Shown: one piece after another, positions 35,820 through 44,336 of the stretch
Position numbering within the stretch: position 1 is the first letter of the stretch
Layout of the letters: every line of letters begins with the position of its first letter
Notes under the pieces: model-generated
What the model was told of the DNA's origin: nothing
The model's input: the letters and a program-made list of their open reading frames with translations, nothing else
Databases searched by the model: none
Translations under genes and position numbers: made by a program
NCBI GenBank assembly: GCA_019637645.1
Contig: JAHBVH010000034.1
Coordinates: forward strand, 23,172 to 87,171
From: Caldilineaceae bacterium
GTDB taxonomy: Bacteria; Chloroflexota; Anaerolineae; Caldilineales; Caldilineaceae
Length of the DNA: 64,000 bases
Direction: 5' to 3'

Positions 35820-35913
35820 AAGAGAATAAAATTATACACCATATAGCCGGAAAGCCGTGTTGTTAATAGAGAGGGAATCGATCATTCAGGGCAAACGCGA
35901 ACCCGAAAAAGCT

Positions 35914-35960
35914 GGGTAAAACCCGCGACTAACAGCGAAAGGCGTGCGCAGGCGCTTCGG
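35914..35960. repeat. Second dispersed repeat family, copy 1
   Basis: The segment contains GACTAACAGCGAAA and GCAGGCGCTTCGG and matches 60414-60461 in the same orientation. A GC-rich hairpin (GCCGGCGG with CCGCCGGC) follows at about 35968-35995. The element sits just beyond the end of the broken oxidoreductase, whose reading frame it disrupts. Confidence 0.7.
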
Positions 35961-36021
35961 TTCGAGTGCCGGCGGTAGGCCCCCTGCCGCCGGCCTTGGC
36001 GGCAGGGGCAGGAGGGGATGT

Positions 36022-36181
36022 GCGCGTTCCCGGCGACTAGATCTGCCCATAAGGCATCATAGGCAACGGGGTCAAGCGGTAAATGCACTGCCCGCTCTTT
36101 GATCGCGGCCCCCATAATGGCGTTGACCAGTTCTACAGTCTGGCGAGCCGATGCGGCGGGAACGAGGAGATCTGCTTCATT
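36022..36181 (-). pseudogene. C-terminal fragment of a Gfo/Idh/MocA-type oxidoreductase
   Basis: About 53 codons read NEADLLVPAASARQTVELVNA, then HLPLDPVAYDALWADLV, which is the usual end of Gfo/Idh/MocA sugar oxidoreductases. The nucleotide-binding N-terminal domain is absent. Downstream the frame runs into the repeat element and becomes meaningless. It is therefore a remnant of a deleted or rearranged gene. I infer the family from the C-terminal pattern alone. Confidence 0.55.
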
Positions 36182-36410
36182 CCGGCAAGCGGACAACGCT
36201 GTCAGCATGCCTATCTTCGATAGCTTTTGCTTTTTCGATCCCACTCAGGTAAAATGACGATGCTCGCTTGGTCGCCAATTGCGACTTTTGACGCAGCTGT
36301 GTTTGCCTGAACGCACCTAGACGGTGTGGAGACGGCGTGAAGACATCGGTGACAAACAACGCCAGCTGCCAACAAAGACCTGTCAACGCCGGAACAACAA
36401 AACATACCTA

Positions 36411-39400
36411 ATGGTCTCTCTTCAGTTAACTCTCTTTGGCACCTTCCAGTTAACCTTGGATGGCGCGCCCATTACGCGGTTTCGTAGTCAGCGAGAAGTG
36501 GCCTTGTTGGTCTACTTGGCGGTGGAAGCCCGCCAAGCCCATCCACGGGAGCGCCTAGCGGGCCTCCTCTGGCCCGATAAGCCCGAAGCGACCGCACGGC
36601 AGAATCTCCGTCAGACGTTGATGAATTTGCGCACGCTGCTGAATGACGATCAGCGCCCCATTCCGCTCCTGCTCACCGAGCGGAATACCGTTCAATGGAA
36701 CGGGAACAGCAGCTACACCCTGGATGTAGAAACCTTTCGCAAGCAGCTAGCCGCTTGTGCTAGCTGTCCGCATTTGGATCTAGCCACCTGTGCGGATTGT
36801 CAGGCGCGCCTGAGCGAGGCGGTCGCCCTCTATCAAGGGCCCTTTTTAAGTAACTTTGCCTTTAGCGATAGTGATCTCTTTGAAGAATGGCTGCTCCTGA
36901 CGCGTGAGCATTTTCAGCAACAAGTGCTACAGACGTTGAGCCTCTTGAGCGCTAGCGCTTTTGCCCAAGGTCATTGGGCCAAGGTAGAGCAATGGGCCCG
37001 GCGGCAGGTAACCCTCGATCCACTGCATGAACCAGCACAACGCTACTTGATCCAAGCATTGACCAACAAAGGCGACCGCGGTGGTGCTCTCAGTCACTTC
37101 GAAAACTTTGCCGCCTACTTGCAGCGCGAATTGGGCGTTGAGCCAAGCCCCGAAACACTCGCCTTGATCGAGCAGCTCCGCACGAATGCCCCTTCTACGC
37201 AACCGGCTAGGCGTGTCAGCCGCGAACTGCCACCCCAAAGCCCATCACCCCAAAGCCCATCACCCCAAAGCCCATCGTCACGGGCTTCGGCGAGTGCCAA
37301 TATCTATCAACTAGCCGCCGGCAAACTCACCGATCTTCTCTCGCCCCCCCCTATCTCAGCCCAATCGGTGGCTGAAGCGCAGACAGCCCCCCCATCAGCC
37401 CATCAGCCCATCAACCCCACTGCGCTGCGCGATTGGGGGGGTACTGCGCCCAATAGCCTATTTGTAGGCCGACAAGCCGAAGAAGGCCAAGTGAGCGGGT
37501 GGCTGCAAAGCGGTGTCCGGGTGATCTGCCTGTGGAACTGGGCTGGCATGGGGAAGACAGCGCTAGCTCAAGCGGTGGCGCGTAGCCAGGCCGACCATTT
37601 TTCAGTGGTCATCTGGCGTTCGGTAGCCAATGCACCATCCTTACCCACCTTGTTGGACGACTGGCTGGCCCGATTGGGTGAGTCCGCGACGGCAGGTGCC
37701 ACGACAACGCTTGATCACCAATTGAACCGGCTCTTTGATCACCTGCGCAGCCGCCGTACTTTGCTGGTGCTAGACAACCTCGAAGCGCTCATGCAGCCAG
37801 GATTGGCCGGGCGCTTTCAACCAGAACATGAAATCTATAACCAGTTCTTACAGCGCTTTGTCCAGAGCGACCACCAAAGTGTGCTCCTGCTGGCCAGCCG
37901 CGAGCAGCTCGAGTTGTTTGCGCGCCTAGAAGAGGAAACCCCGCTGGTCCGTTCATTGGCAGTCGCTGGGCTTGGGGTTACGGCTGGGCAACAGTTGCTA
38001 GCGGCCCATGGGCTCTCTTTGTCTGCCGCGGCGGCGGCACCGCTGATTGCGCGTTTCGATGGCAACCCGACTCTGCTCCAATTTGCCGCTCACTCGATCC
38101 AAGATCTCTTTGGTGGCGATGTAACCGCCTTTTTTAGTCAAGAAGCGCTGATGTATGGCCCGATCCGAGAGCTCTTTGACCACTATCGCGCCCGGCTACC
38201 CTATATTGAAGGTGCGCTTTTGATCTGGCTCGCGCTCGCCTGTGAGCCTGTGCCCCTCGCCCAATTGCGCACGACCCTTGTCCCCCCGATTGCGCCCGAA
38301 CTCGCCACAGAAGGGGCACGCTATTCACCGAATGGTTTTTTCGAAGCGATTCACTCCTTGCAGCGACGTGGCTTGTTAGAGCAAACGCCAGCCGGCTTTA
38401 CCACTGTTGCCACCGTGGTCCAGAATATGAGTAGCTTCATGCTGGAGCTGCTCATGCAGGAGATCCTCGCGGGAAAAGCTGGGGCAGGGCTCTATGAGGT
38501 GGCGCTGGTGAATCCGTTGGCAACCGAGGAGACCCAACAAAAACAACTCGATCGGCTGGTGCGTCCGCTGGTGGCACAGATTGTGCAACAACTGGGCTAC
38601 GCTGGGCTAGCCGCGCGGCTAGCCCAGTTGGAGACGGCCGCGCGGCAGGCCCCCTTGTCAACGCGCAACTACCTCCAGGAAAATCTGGCAACCTTGTCCA
38701 CCTATCTGCGCACGCGCTATGTGGCAGCTGGGCAAACCGAGGTCGTGCAGCTTGAGCCATTGGTCCCTCCGATTGCAGTCTCAGCAGCGCACACCTCTCC
38801 CGCAGAATCGAGTGCGTCCATCCCCGCGGTCCTGCCCGATCAACTGACGCCTATCGTGGGGCGTGAGCGCGAACTCGCCGAATTAATCGAGCGGCTGCGT
38901 CAGCCTGCGGTCCGGCTAATGACCTTGGTTGGCGCGGGTGGCCTGGGTAAAACCACCTTGGCGTTGGCAGTGGCGCAAGCATTATTGGCCGAGGCCCGCG
39001 TCGCCCCCAACACGATCTATGCTGATGGGATCTTCTTTGTGGCCCTTGCCCCGCTGACCAGCGCCGCGGAGTTACCTTCGGCCATCGCGACAGTTCTCGG
39101 GCTGAGCCTACAGGGGAGTGATCTCAGCCAAGCCTTGGCACAGCAGCTACGCCATAAACAGCTCCTGTTGATCTTGGACAATGTGGAACATCTGCTGCAC
39201 GAAGCGCCCCAAACCGCGCCCAGTGATAGTCGCAGTGACAGGCGCAGCATTCATACGATCATCGACGTGGTACAGAGCGCACACGGTGTGCAGATCCTCA
39301 CCACCTCGCGCGAGCGGCTGAATTTGCGCGGTGAACATCTCTACCCCGTGCCGCCCCTCGCTTTTGCCGAGCGGGCGACGCTGGCCGAGGCGAAGACCGC

Positions 39401-41441
39401 GCCCGCGGTACAGCTCTTTGTCCAGAATGCCCAGCGGAGTGATACCAGCTTTGATCTCACGACTGCCGATCTGCCGGCAGTCGTGCGCATCTGTCAGTTG
39501 GTGCAAGGGATGCCCCTAGGCTTGGAATTGGCCGCGGCCCATGTCGGGCTCTTGCCCCTCGCCGCGATCGCCAGTGAGATCGAGCGCAGTGCCGAGTTTC
39601 TAGCCGTAGATTGGCATGATGTCCCCGAGCGCCAACGCAGTCTGCGTGCGGTCTTTGATTGGTCGTGGCAGTTGCTCAATCCAACCGAGCAACATACCCT
39701 GCGCCAACTGGCGATCTTCCGCGGGGGCTTTACACGGGCGGCGGCCCAGCAAATCGCGAATGCCAACTTACCCGCGCTCACGAATTTATGGCGCAAATCA
39801 TTGTTGCAACGGACAGAAGCTAACACAGCTGGCAGTGTAACGGGGGAGCGGTATCAGATCCACGAATTGCTCCGCCAATTTGCCATGGAGCAGCTCGACA
39901 ACGAACCAGCGGCGGAGCAAGCAGTGCACGCTCGTCATGCACTTTATTATTTACAATGGCTGATGGCCCAGCAGGTCGATCTCAGTGGTCCACGCTACCA
40001 AGCCACGCTCCATGCCGTCGAGAGCGAAGTGGGAAACCTAACCGCGGCTTGGGCGTGGGCCATTGCCCAGCGGAACCTGGACTTGCTCGCCGCAGTCATT
40101 CCTAGCCTAAGCGCTTACTATCAGCGGCGCGGGCGCTACCAAGAAGGCTATGCGGCCTGTCAAAACTTAGTCAGCCAACTGGGTCCAACCCCCACCGCAG
40201 ATGACGCGGTATTGGCCGTGGGCCAGGGCCTAGCCTACCAAGGGGCCTTTGCCATTGAATTGAAGCGCCTGACCGAAGCGCGCGCCTTGTTAGAGCACAG
40301 TCTACGCTTGCTTAACCGCCCAGCTTTTCAGGCCGCCTCTGCTTTTGTCTATTACTCGCTAGGGTATACCGCCGCGCTGCAAGGCCAATTAGCACAAGCG
40401 CATAGTTGGCTAGAAAGAGGGCTTACGCTATACCAGGAGCACGGTGATCGGCTTGGCGCAGCGCTCACCCTTCATCGTTTGGGTCGCCTCGCTTGGCTAA
40501 CGGGGGAATACACCCAAGCGCACCATTGGCACAGCAAAAGCCTTGCGCTTTATCGTATGCTCGATGACCGCATGGGGGCCATTCATGCGATCAGCGATCT
40601 GGCAATGGTCAGTGTGTTGGTTGATCGGGTGCTGGAAGCGACGCAGCTCTTTGCCGAAGCGAATACGCTGATCGAACTATTGGATGATCCACTTGAAAGC
40701 GCCGAGGCGCGGCGGCGGTTGGGCTGGCTCCTTGCCCAAGTGGGGTACAATCAGGCCGCGCAGGAGCAGTACGAAATTTGTCTCACCCTCATTACGACGG
40801 CCCAAGAGGAGCATTTTCGCCTGGAAGCCTACTTGATGCTGAGTTATCTCCACCTCATGCAATGTCACTATACGCAAGCCCTTACCCTGAGCCAAGCCTT
40901 GTTCGAGCATGCCTCACCGTTGGGTATCCAGCGTGATGCCGCCTTTGGGTTGATGTTGCAGGGGCTAGCTGGGTTGGGGCAAGGTGACTATCCACAAGCA
41001 CGCACACACTTGCAGCGTGCGCTAGCCCTCTTTCAGGGCATTAGCAACACCGACGACCAAAGCTATGCCTTGCTTGGCTTGAGCTATGCCCAGCGCGCCC
41101 TGGGAGACAGCGCTGGGGCGCGCCAGAGTGTCCTCACCGTCCTGCGCGATGCCGTCACCAGCAGAAGTACGCGCGGGATGCGGCTGGCGTTGGGTGCCTA
41201 TGTTGGCCGCCTGCTTGAAGAGCAGAAAATCGAACAAGCGATCGAGTTAGAAAGCTTATTCATGGCCCACCCCTACCACGGCAATTCCCTCTTTTACCGC
41301 CACTTGATCACGGAACCGGTGCTCGCTCAAGCAGCGACATCCTTGCCCGCGACAGCCATTACGGCGGCCCAACGGCGTGGGCAAACGCGCGATCTGATCG
41401 CGACCATCGATGAACTGTGGGCAGCCACCCAAACCAATTGA
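36411..41441 (+). CDS. BTAD regulator with two NB-ARC-type ATPases and TPR repeats
   Basis: A 1676-residue protein. The N-terminus MVSLQLTLFGTFQL begins a winged-helix plus BTAD region to about residue 265. A linker rich in Ser and Pro carries a PQSPS repeat. ATPase 1 has a P-loop WAGMGKTALAQ near residue 377 and LLVLDNLEALM. ATPase 2 has GAGGLGKTTLA near 843, LLLILDNVEHLL and TTSRERLNLRGEHLYP. TPR repeats fill about 1190-1650. The upstream in-frame reading from 36324 has no family match, so I start at 36411; no clear ribosome-binding site. It faces away from the other BTAD gene across about 720 bp of debris. Two ATPase modules in one such regulator are unusual. Confidence 0.88.
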   Translation: MVSLQLTLFGTFQLTLDGAPITRFRSQREVALLVYLAVEARQAHPRERLAGLLWPDKPEATARQNLRQTLMNLRTLLNDDQRPIPLLLTERNTVQWNGNSSYTLDVETFRKQLAACASCPHLDLATCADCQARLSEAVALYQGPFLSNFAFSDSDLFEEWLLLTREHFQQQVLQTLSLLSASAFAQGHWAKVEQWARRQVTLDPLHEPAQRYLIQALTNKGDRGGALSHFENFAAYLQRELGVEPSPETLALIEQLRTNAPSTQPARRVSRELPPQSPSPQSPSPQSPSSRASASANIYQLAAGKLTDLLSPPPISAQSVAEAQTAPPSAHQPINPTALRDWGGTAPNSLFVGRQAEEGQVSGWLQSGVRVICLWNWAGMGKTALAQAVARSQADHFSVVIWRSVANAPSLPTLLDDWLARLGESATAGATTTLDHQLNRLFDHLRSRRTLLVLDNLEALMQPGLAGRFQPEHEIYNQFLQRFVQSDHQSVLLLASREQLELFARLEEETPLVRSLAVAGLGVTAGQQLLAAHGLSLSAAAAAPLIARFDGNPTLLQFAAHSIQDLFGGDVTAFFSQEALMYGPIRELFDHYRARLPYIEGALLIWLALACEPVPLAQLRTTLVPPIAPELATEGARYSPNGFFEAIHSLQRRGLLEQTPAGFTTVATVVQNMSSFMLELLMQEILAGKAGAGLYEVALVNPLATEETQQKQLDRLVRPLVAQIVQQLGYAGLAARLAQLETAARQAPLSTRNYLQENLATLSTYLRTRYVAAGQTEVVQLEPLVPPIAVSAAHTSPAESSASIPAVLPDQLTPIVGRERELAELIERLRQPAVRLMTLVGAGGLGKTTLALAVAQALLAEARVAPNTIYADGIFFVALAPLTSAAELPSAIATVLGLSLQGSDLSQALAQQLRHKQLLLILDNVEHLLHEAPQTAPSDSRSDRRSIHTIIDVVQSAHGVQILTTSRERLNLRGEHLYPVPPLAFAERATLAEAKTAPAVQLFVQNAQRSDTSFDLTTADLPAVVRICQLVQGMPLGLELAAAHVGLLPLAAIASEIERSAEFLAVDWHDVPERQRSLRAVFDWSWQLLNPTEQHTLRQLAIFRGGFTRAAAQQIANANLPALTNLWRKSLLQRTEANTAGSVTGERYQIHELLRQFAMEQLDNEPAAEQAVHARHALYYLQWLMAQQVDLSGPRYQATLHAVESEVGNLTAAWAWAIAQRNLDLLAAVIPSLSAYYQRRGRYQEGYAACQNLVSQLGPTPTADDAVLAVGQGLAYQGAFAIELKRLTEARALLEHSLRLLNRPAFQAASAFVYYSLGYTAALQGQLAQAHSWLERGLTLYQEHGDRLGAALTLHRLGRLAWLTGEYTQAHHWHSKSLALYRMLDDRMGAIHAISDLAMVSVLVDRVLEATQLFAEANTLIELLDDPLESAEARRRLGWLLAQVGYNQAAQEQYEICLTLITTAQEEHFRLEAYLMLSYLHLMQCHYTQALTLSQALFEHASPLGIQRDAAFGLMLQGLAGLGQGDYPQARTHLQRALALFQGISNTDDQSYALLGLSYAQRALGDSAGARQSVLTVLRDAVTSRSTRGMRLALGAYVGRLLEEQKIEQAIELESLFMAHPYHGNSLFYRHLITEPVLAQAATSLPATAITAAQRRGQTRDLIATIDELWAATQTN
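37231..37275 (+). repeat. Three exact 15-bp tandem repeats inside the regulator gene
   Basis: The unit CACCCCAAAGCCCAT occurs three times in tandem. It is in frame and encodes the PQSPS linker between the BTAD region and the first ATPase. Copy-number change would alter linker length by five residues without a frameshift. Confidence 0.95.
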
Positions 41442-41463
41442 GGAGCAAGCGTGCAGTTAGCGA

Positions 41464-41529
41464 GGACGCGGATTTACGCGGAGGAACGCGGATTTTTTGA
41501 TCCGCGTTCCTCCGCGTAAATCCGCGTCC
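41464..41529. terminator. Perfect 30-bp hairpin after the regulator gene
   Basis: Two perfect 30-bp arms (41464-41493, 41500-41529) enclose a 6-nt loop TTTTTG. It lies 23 bp after the BTAD gene stop and before the convergent AraC gene, so it may end both transcripts. There is no T run after it. A related sequence, GGACGCGGATT with AAATCCGCGTC, recurs at 56765, showing it is a dispersed element. Confidence 0.75.
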
Positions 41530-41610
41530 CCTATTTTCATCTTTAGGGACGTTGCAGAGAGGCTAAAATTGTGTGATCTGGTGCTGTGGCGCGGCTATTG
41601 TGCTCCTGCA

Positions 41611-42525
41611 TCAGCCAAGCTGGCGATATTGCGCGGGCGGGATTCCCATTTCGCGCTTGAACGCCTTGCGAAAGGCGGCTTCAGATTCATAGCCGAGCAA
41701 CGCCGCGATCGTCTCGATACTAACCTCGTTCTTCAGAAGGCGGGTCGCCCGCAGCATCCGCCAGCGGGTCAGGTAGGTCAGCGGGGGTTCACCAACAAGG
41801 GCGGTAAAGCGCGCCGAGAAAGCTGAACGCGAGAGCGCGACCGCTTCTGCCAAGGCCCTGACCGTCCATTTACGTTCGGGTGCTTGGTGAATCAGCCCCA
41901 GTGCTGTGCTGATGGACGGATCGCGCAGTGCGGCAGCCCACCCCACAGCCGCAGCAGCCTGTTGGTCGATCCAGAGGCGTAGCACTTGAATAAAGAGCAG
42001 TTCTGTCAACCGATTAAGAACGACGGCGGCCCCTGGCTGCTGTGCCGCGGCTTCCCGTGCAATCAGTTGGACAAGATCGGCCAGGCGATGGGCCATCTGG
42101 CCCTGTGTGCCGGGGATGTGGATGAGTTTGGGCAGCCGCTGGAGCAACGGAAAGCCAGTGGGATATGCGCAATGGAACGCGCCACAGAGCATCAGCAGCT
42201 TGGGTCCCGCTCCTTCACTAGTAACGGCCTGATAGTCACGTTGCGGATTGTAATCCAACTGGACGCGCCGGGTTAGCGGTGCGCTTGGTTCGTCATAGAG
42301 GGCATGGGAATGGCCGGTTGGGAAGAGCAGTACATCTCCATCCTCAACGCGGATCGGTGTGGCCTCCCCCTCTACCTGTACGTAGGCACCACCATAGCTA
42401 ATCGCATGGAACATGCTGTCCTTGCTGGGGGCAAACTCGTAGCGCCACCGCGGTGCCAACTCTCGCCGTGACGAAAGCCACCCTTTCAATTCCACCGTAT
42501 TGAGAACATCTGCTAGGACATCCAT
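41611..42525 (-). CDS. AraC-family regulator with cupin sensor
   Basis: A 304-residue transcription factor. Residues about 1-185 form an AraC cupin-type sensor (VEDGDVLLFPTGHSHAL). About 205-300 are two helix-turn-helix motifs with WTVRALAEAVALSRSAFSARF and IETIAALLGYESEAAFRKAFKREMG ending PAQYR. Long upstream readings contain no family match and cross the promoter region, so I start at MDVLADVL. It is divergent from the DinB gene with 154 bp between, so it probably controls that gene and itself. The effector is unknown. Confidence 0.9.
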   Translation of the reverse strand: MDVLADVLNTVELKGWLSSRRELAPRWRYEFAPSKDSMFHAISYGGAYVQVEGEATPIRVEDGDVLLFPTGHSHALYDEPSAPLTRRVQLDYNPQRDYQAVTSEGAGPKLLMLCGAFHCAYPTGFPLLQRLPKLIHIPGTQGQMAHRLADLVQLIAREAAAQQPGAAVVLNRLTELLFIQVLRLWIDQQAAAAVGWAAALRDPSISTALGLIHQAPERKWTVRALAEAVALSRSAFSARFTALVGEPPLTYLTRWRMLRATRLLKNEVSIETIAALLGYESEAAFRKAFKREMGIPPAQYRQLG

Positions 42526-42557
42526 CCCGTAGCTCTTCTTTCGCTCCATCTGGACGA

Positions 42558-42637
42558 GCAGACATAGATTCAGGACATTATGGCATAGAACACCCCATCG
42601 AACAAGCCTATAATAGGGCAGACAGAACAAATGTCCT
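42558..42637 (+). promoter_or_regulatory. Regulatory region between araC-type and DinB genes
   Basis: A TATAAT -10 (42609-42614) has only a poor -35 (TAGAAC, 17 bp upstream), as expected for an activator-dependent promoter. Around it are an inverted pair AGGACATT/AATGTCCT (42572-42579, 42630-42637) and a direct repeat GCAGACA (42558-42564, 42618-42624) exactly 60 bp apart. These are plausible AraC-family sites. Confidence 0.5.
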
Positions 42638-42679
42638 AAATCAGAATGCCTCAAGCAAGCGACAAAAGGAAAATTCACC

Positions 42680-43159
42680 ATGAACCAACGGGCCCAAGCC
42701 TTAGCACAACGCTTTACCACAGCCAATGCCGAACTGATCCACTACCTTGACGACTGTTCAGAGCACGATTTAGATCGCGTAACGACCGCGGAAGGATGGC
42801 CTGTGCGCGTGGTTGCCCATCATATTGCCCTCTCCCACGAATCGCTATCCACTTTGGTCCAATTGTTTGCCGATGGCCAACCGCTGCCGCCATTAACAGA
42901 GGAGATGATTCACGCGGCCAACGCCCAGCACGCCGTCGCCTACGCCACGGTTAGCCAAGAGGCGACCCTGGACAAACTCAAGCACGGCGTTAAGCACGCG
43001 AGTGCCATCATCAGCGGGTTGAGCGATGCAGCCTTGGATCGCACCAGCTACTTCGCGCTCTTCAGTGCCGAGATCACACCAGAAGATGTGATCGAACATC
43101 TCTTGATCTTGCATCTGAACGGTCACCTGGAAAGCATCAAGGCCGCCGTTGGGAAGTAA
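42680..43159 (+). CDS. DinB-like four-helix protein
   Basis: A 159-residue protein of the DinB/maleylpyruvate-isomerase-like superfamily. It shows an N-terminal helix, then EGWPVRVVAHHIALSHESL with the metal-ligand type His pair, and HLLILHLNGHLESIKAAV near the end supplying further His ligands. These proteins are metal-dependent thiol transferases or isomerases, and most are of unknown role. AAGGA lies about 10 nt before the ATG. It is divergent from the AraC regulator and followed by a hairpin, so it is probably a single-gene transcript under that regulator. Confidence 0.8.
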   Translation: MNQRAQALAQRFTTANAELIHYLDDCSEHDLDRVTTAEGWPVRVVAHHIALSHESLSTLVQLFADGQPLPPLTEEMIHAANAQHAVAYATVSQEATLDKLKHGVKHASAIISGLSDAALDRTSYFALFSAEITPEDVIEHLLILHLNGHLESIKAAVGK

Positions 43160-43212
43160 GGCCCGCATAATGCCAAGGCTCTAACCGCGTCACGAGCCGC
43201 CATGAAGGGGAG

Positions 43213-43251
43213 ATGTAGCTTTCATAAGTCGCGGGCTTGTGAAAGCTACAT
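43213..43251 (+). terminator. Hairpin after the DinB-like gene
   Basis: Perfect 12-bp arms (43213-43224, 43240-43251) enclose a 15-nt loop. TTTATTGCTTTT follows, a broken T run. It sits 53 nt after the DinB stop and just before the marR promoter, which suits a terminator. Confidence 0.6.
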
Positions 43252-43267
43252 TTATTGCTTTTGTAAT

Positions 43268-43319
43268 TAGACAAATGTTTCCTTAGAAACTATAATTCTC
43301 CCATAGTTTCCAAGGAAAC
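43268..43319 (+). promoter_or_regulatory. marR promoter with two palindromic operators
   Basis: TAGACA (43268-43273) and TATAAT (43291-43296) are 17 bp apart. Two 14-bp sites, GTTTCCTTAGAAAC (43277-43290) and GTTTCCAAGGAAAC (43306-43319), fill the spacer and follow the -10. Together they make a 19-bp inverted repeat with one mismatch. Their starts are 29 bp apart. The layout predicts autorepression by the MarR protein. Confidence 0.8.
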
Positions 43320-43341
43320 ATTTCTAAAAAGGAGCCTTTGT

Positions 43342-43809
43342 ATGAATGATCAGCCAGCCGCCCCTGTCGCTGGGCTGGAAGACCACCTTGGGTACTGGCT
43401 ACGCTTTGTCTCAAATCACGTTTCTGGAGCCTTTGCCCAAGCGCTGCAGACCAAGCAAGTTTCCGTTGCTGAATGGGTGGCCCTACGGCAGCTCTATGAG
43501 CACCAGCCGATGACGCCGGGTGAATTAGCGGCTTTGATCGGCATGACGCGTGGGGCTATCTCGAAAGTGTTGATGAAGCTGGAAAGTAAAGCGTGGATCA
43601 CGCGGGCAATTGATGAGAAAGACAGCCGCGTGCAATGGATTACCTTGACAGTCACCGGCCACCAGATCCTGCCCGAATTGGCACAGCTTGCGGACCAGAA
43701 CGATGCCTATTTTTTCGGCGGCCTCGGCCATGCCGAAGAACAGACTTTGCGTAAGCTACTCAAAAAGCTGGTCCAGATTCACCAGTGGCATAGCGTTCCC
43801 GTTGAGTAG
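43342..43809 (+). CDS. MarR-family transcriptional regulator
   Basis: A 155-residue winged-helix regulator. The N-terminal dimerisation helix begins DHLGYWLRFVSNHVSGAF. The recognition region is MTPGELAALIGMTRGAISKVLMKLESKAWI and the wing is RAIDEKDSRVQWITLT. MarR proteins usually repress until a small phenolic or oxidising ligand binds. AAAGGAG lies 7 nt before the ATG. The two palindromes at its promoter suggest it represses itself together with the DUF1398 gene 33 bp downstream. Confidence 0.92.
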   Translation: MNDQPAAPVAGLEDHLGYWLRFVSNHVSGAFAQALQTKQVSVAEWVALRQLYEHQPMTPGELAALIGMTRGAISKVLMKLESKAWITRAIDEKDSRVQWITLTVTGHQILPELAQLADQNDAYFFGGLGHAEEQTLRKLLKKLVQIHQWHSVPVE

Positions 43810-43842
43810 CGTCATTGAGGACTACGATAGAAAAGGAAAAAA

Positions 43843-44265
43843 ATGAGCAACGCCATTGAAAAGTTACAAGCCGCCCAACAGCGCGCCATGGCCACCAGAC
43901 CAAAGGTGGGCGGCTTTCCCTACTTAGCCGAAACCTTGCGCCAAGCTGGGGTGATGCGCAATCTTTGGACCCTACCCGCCGCGCAAAGCCTCTATCTAAC
44001 CACAGAAGGCCCTGTCGTAGTCCAAGGCCCCCCGCTAGTGAGTGGCTTCGCCGCGGTCCCCCCTTTTGATCAGGACGCGCTGATCACAGCCTTGCGCACC
44101 GACCAAGCTGGCAAGAGCAGCTTTCCCGAGTTTCTCACCGCAGCTTGGCTGGCTGGCGTCATCCGCTACGATGTTGATCTTATCGGTCGGACTGTCACCT
44201 ACTATGGCAGCAACGACGAAGCCTATGTCGAAGCGTATCCAGCCGTTGAAATCGCGGCAGACTAA
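43843..44265 (+). CDS. DUF1398 family protein
   Basis: A 140-residue protein matching DUF1398 (YbcV-like): FPYLAETLRQAGVMRN near residue 25, a central LYLTTEGPVVVQG strand, and FPEFLTAAWLAGVIRYDVDLIGRTVTYYG near the end. The molecular function of the family is unknown. AAGGA precedes the ATG by about 9 nt. It shares a likely transcript with the MarR gene, so it is expected to be induced when that repressor is released. Confidence 0.8.
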   Translation: MSNAIEKLQAAQQRAMATRPKVGGFPYLAETLRQAGVMRNLWTLPAAQSLYLTTEGPVVVQGPPLVSGFAAVPPFDQDALITALRTDQAGKSSFPEFLTAAWLAGVIRYDVDLIGRTVTYYGSNDEAYVEAYPAVEIAAD

Positions 44266-44276
44266 CCCGAAACAGC

Positions 44277-44330
44277 TTGACATTGCCCAGGTCACCACTG
44301 GTTGTCATGGCCGAGGCTGGGCAATGTCAA
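44277..44330. terminator. 14-bp inverted repeat between convergent genes
   Basis: Perfect arms TTGACATTGCCCAG (44277-44290) and its complement (44317-44330) enclose 26 nt. It lies 11 nt after the DUF1398 stop and 6 nt after the hyuB stop, so it probably separates both transcripts, although no T run is present. Confidence 0.6.
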
Positions 44331-44336
44331 CAGATC

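Noticed and set aside
35955..35980. tRNA-like T-arm sequence GGTTCGAGTGCC
   Set aside because: The position that should pair with G53 is not C, the T stem does not pair, and no acceptor, D or anticodon stems can be drawn around it.
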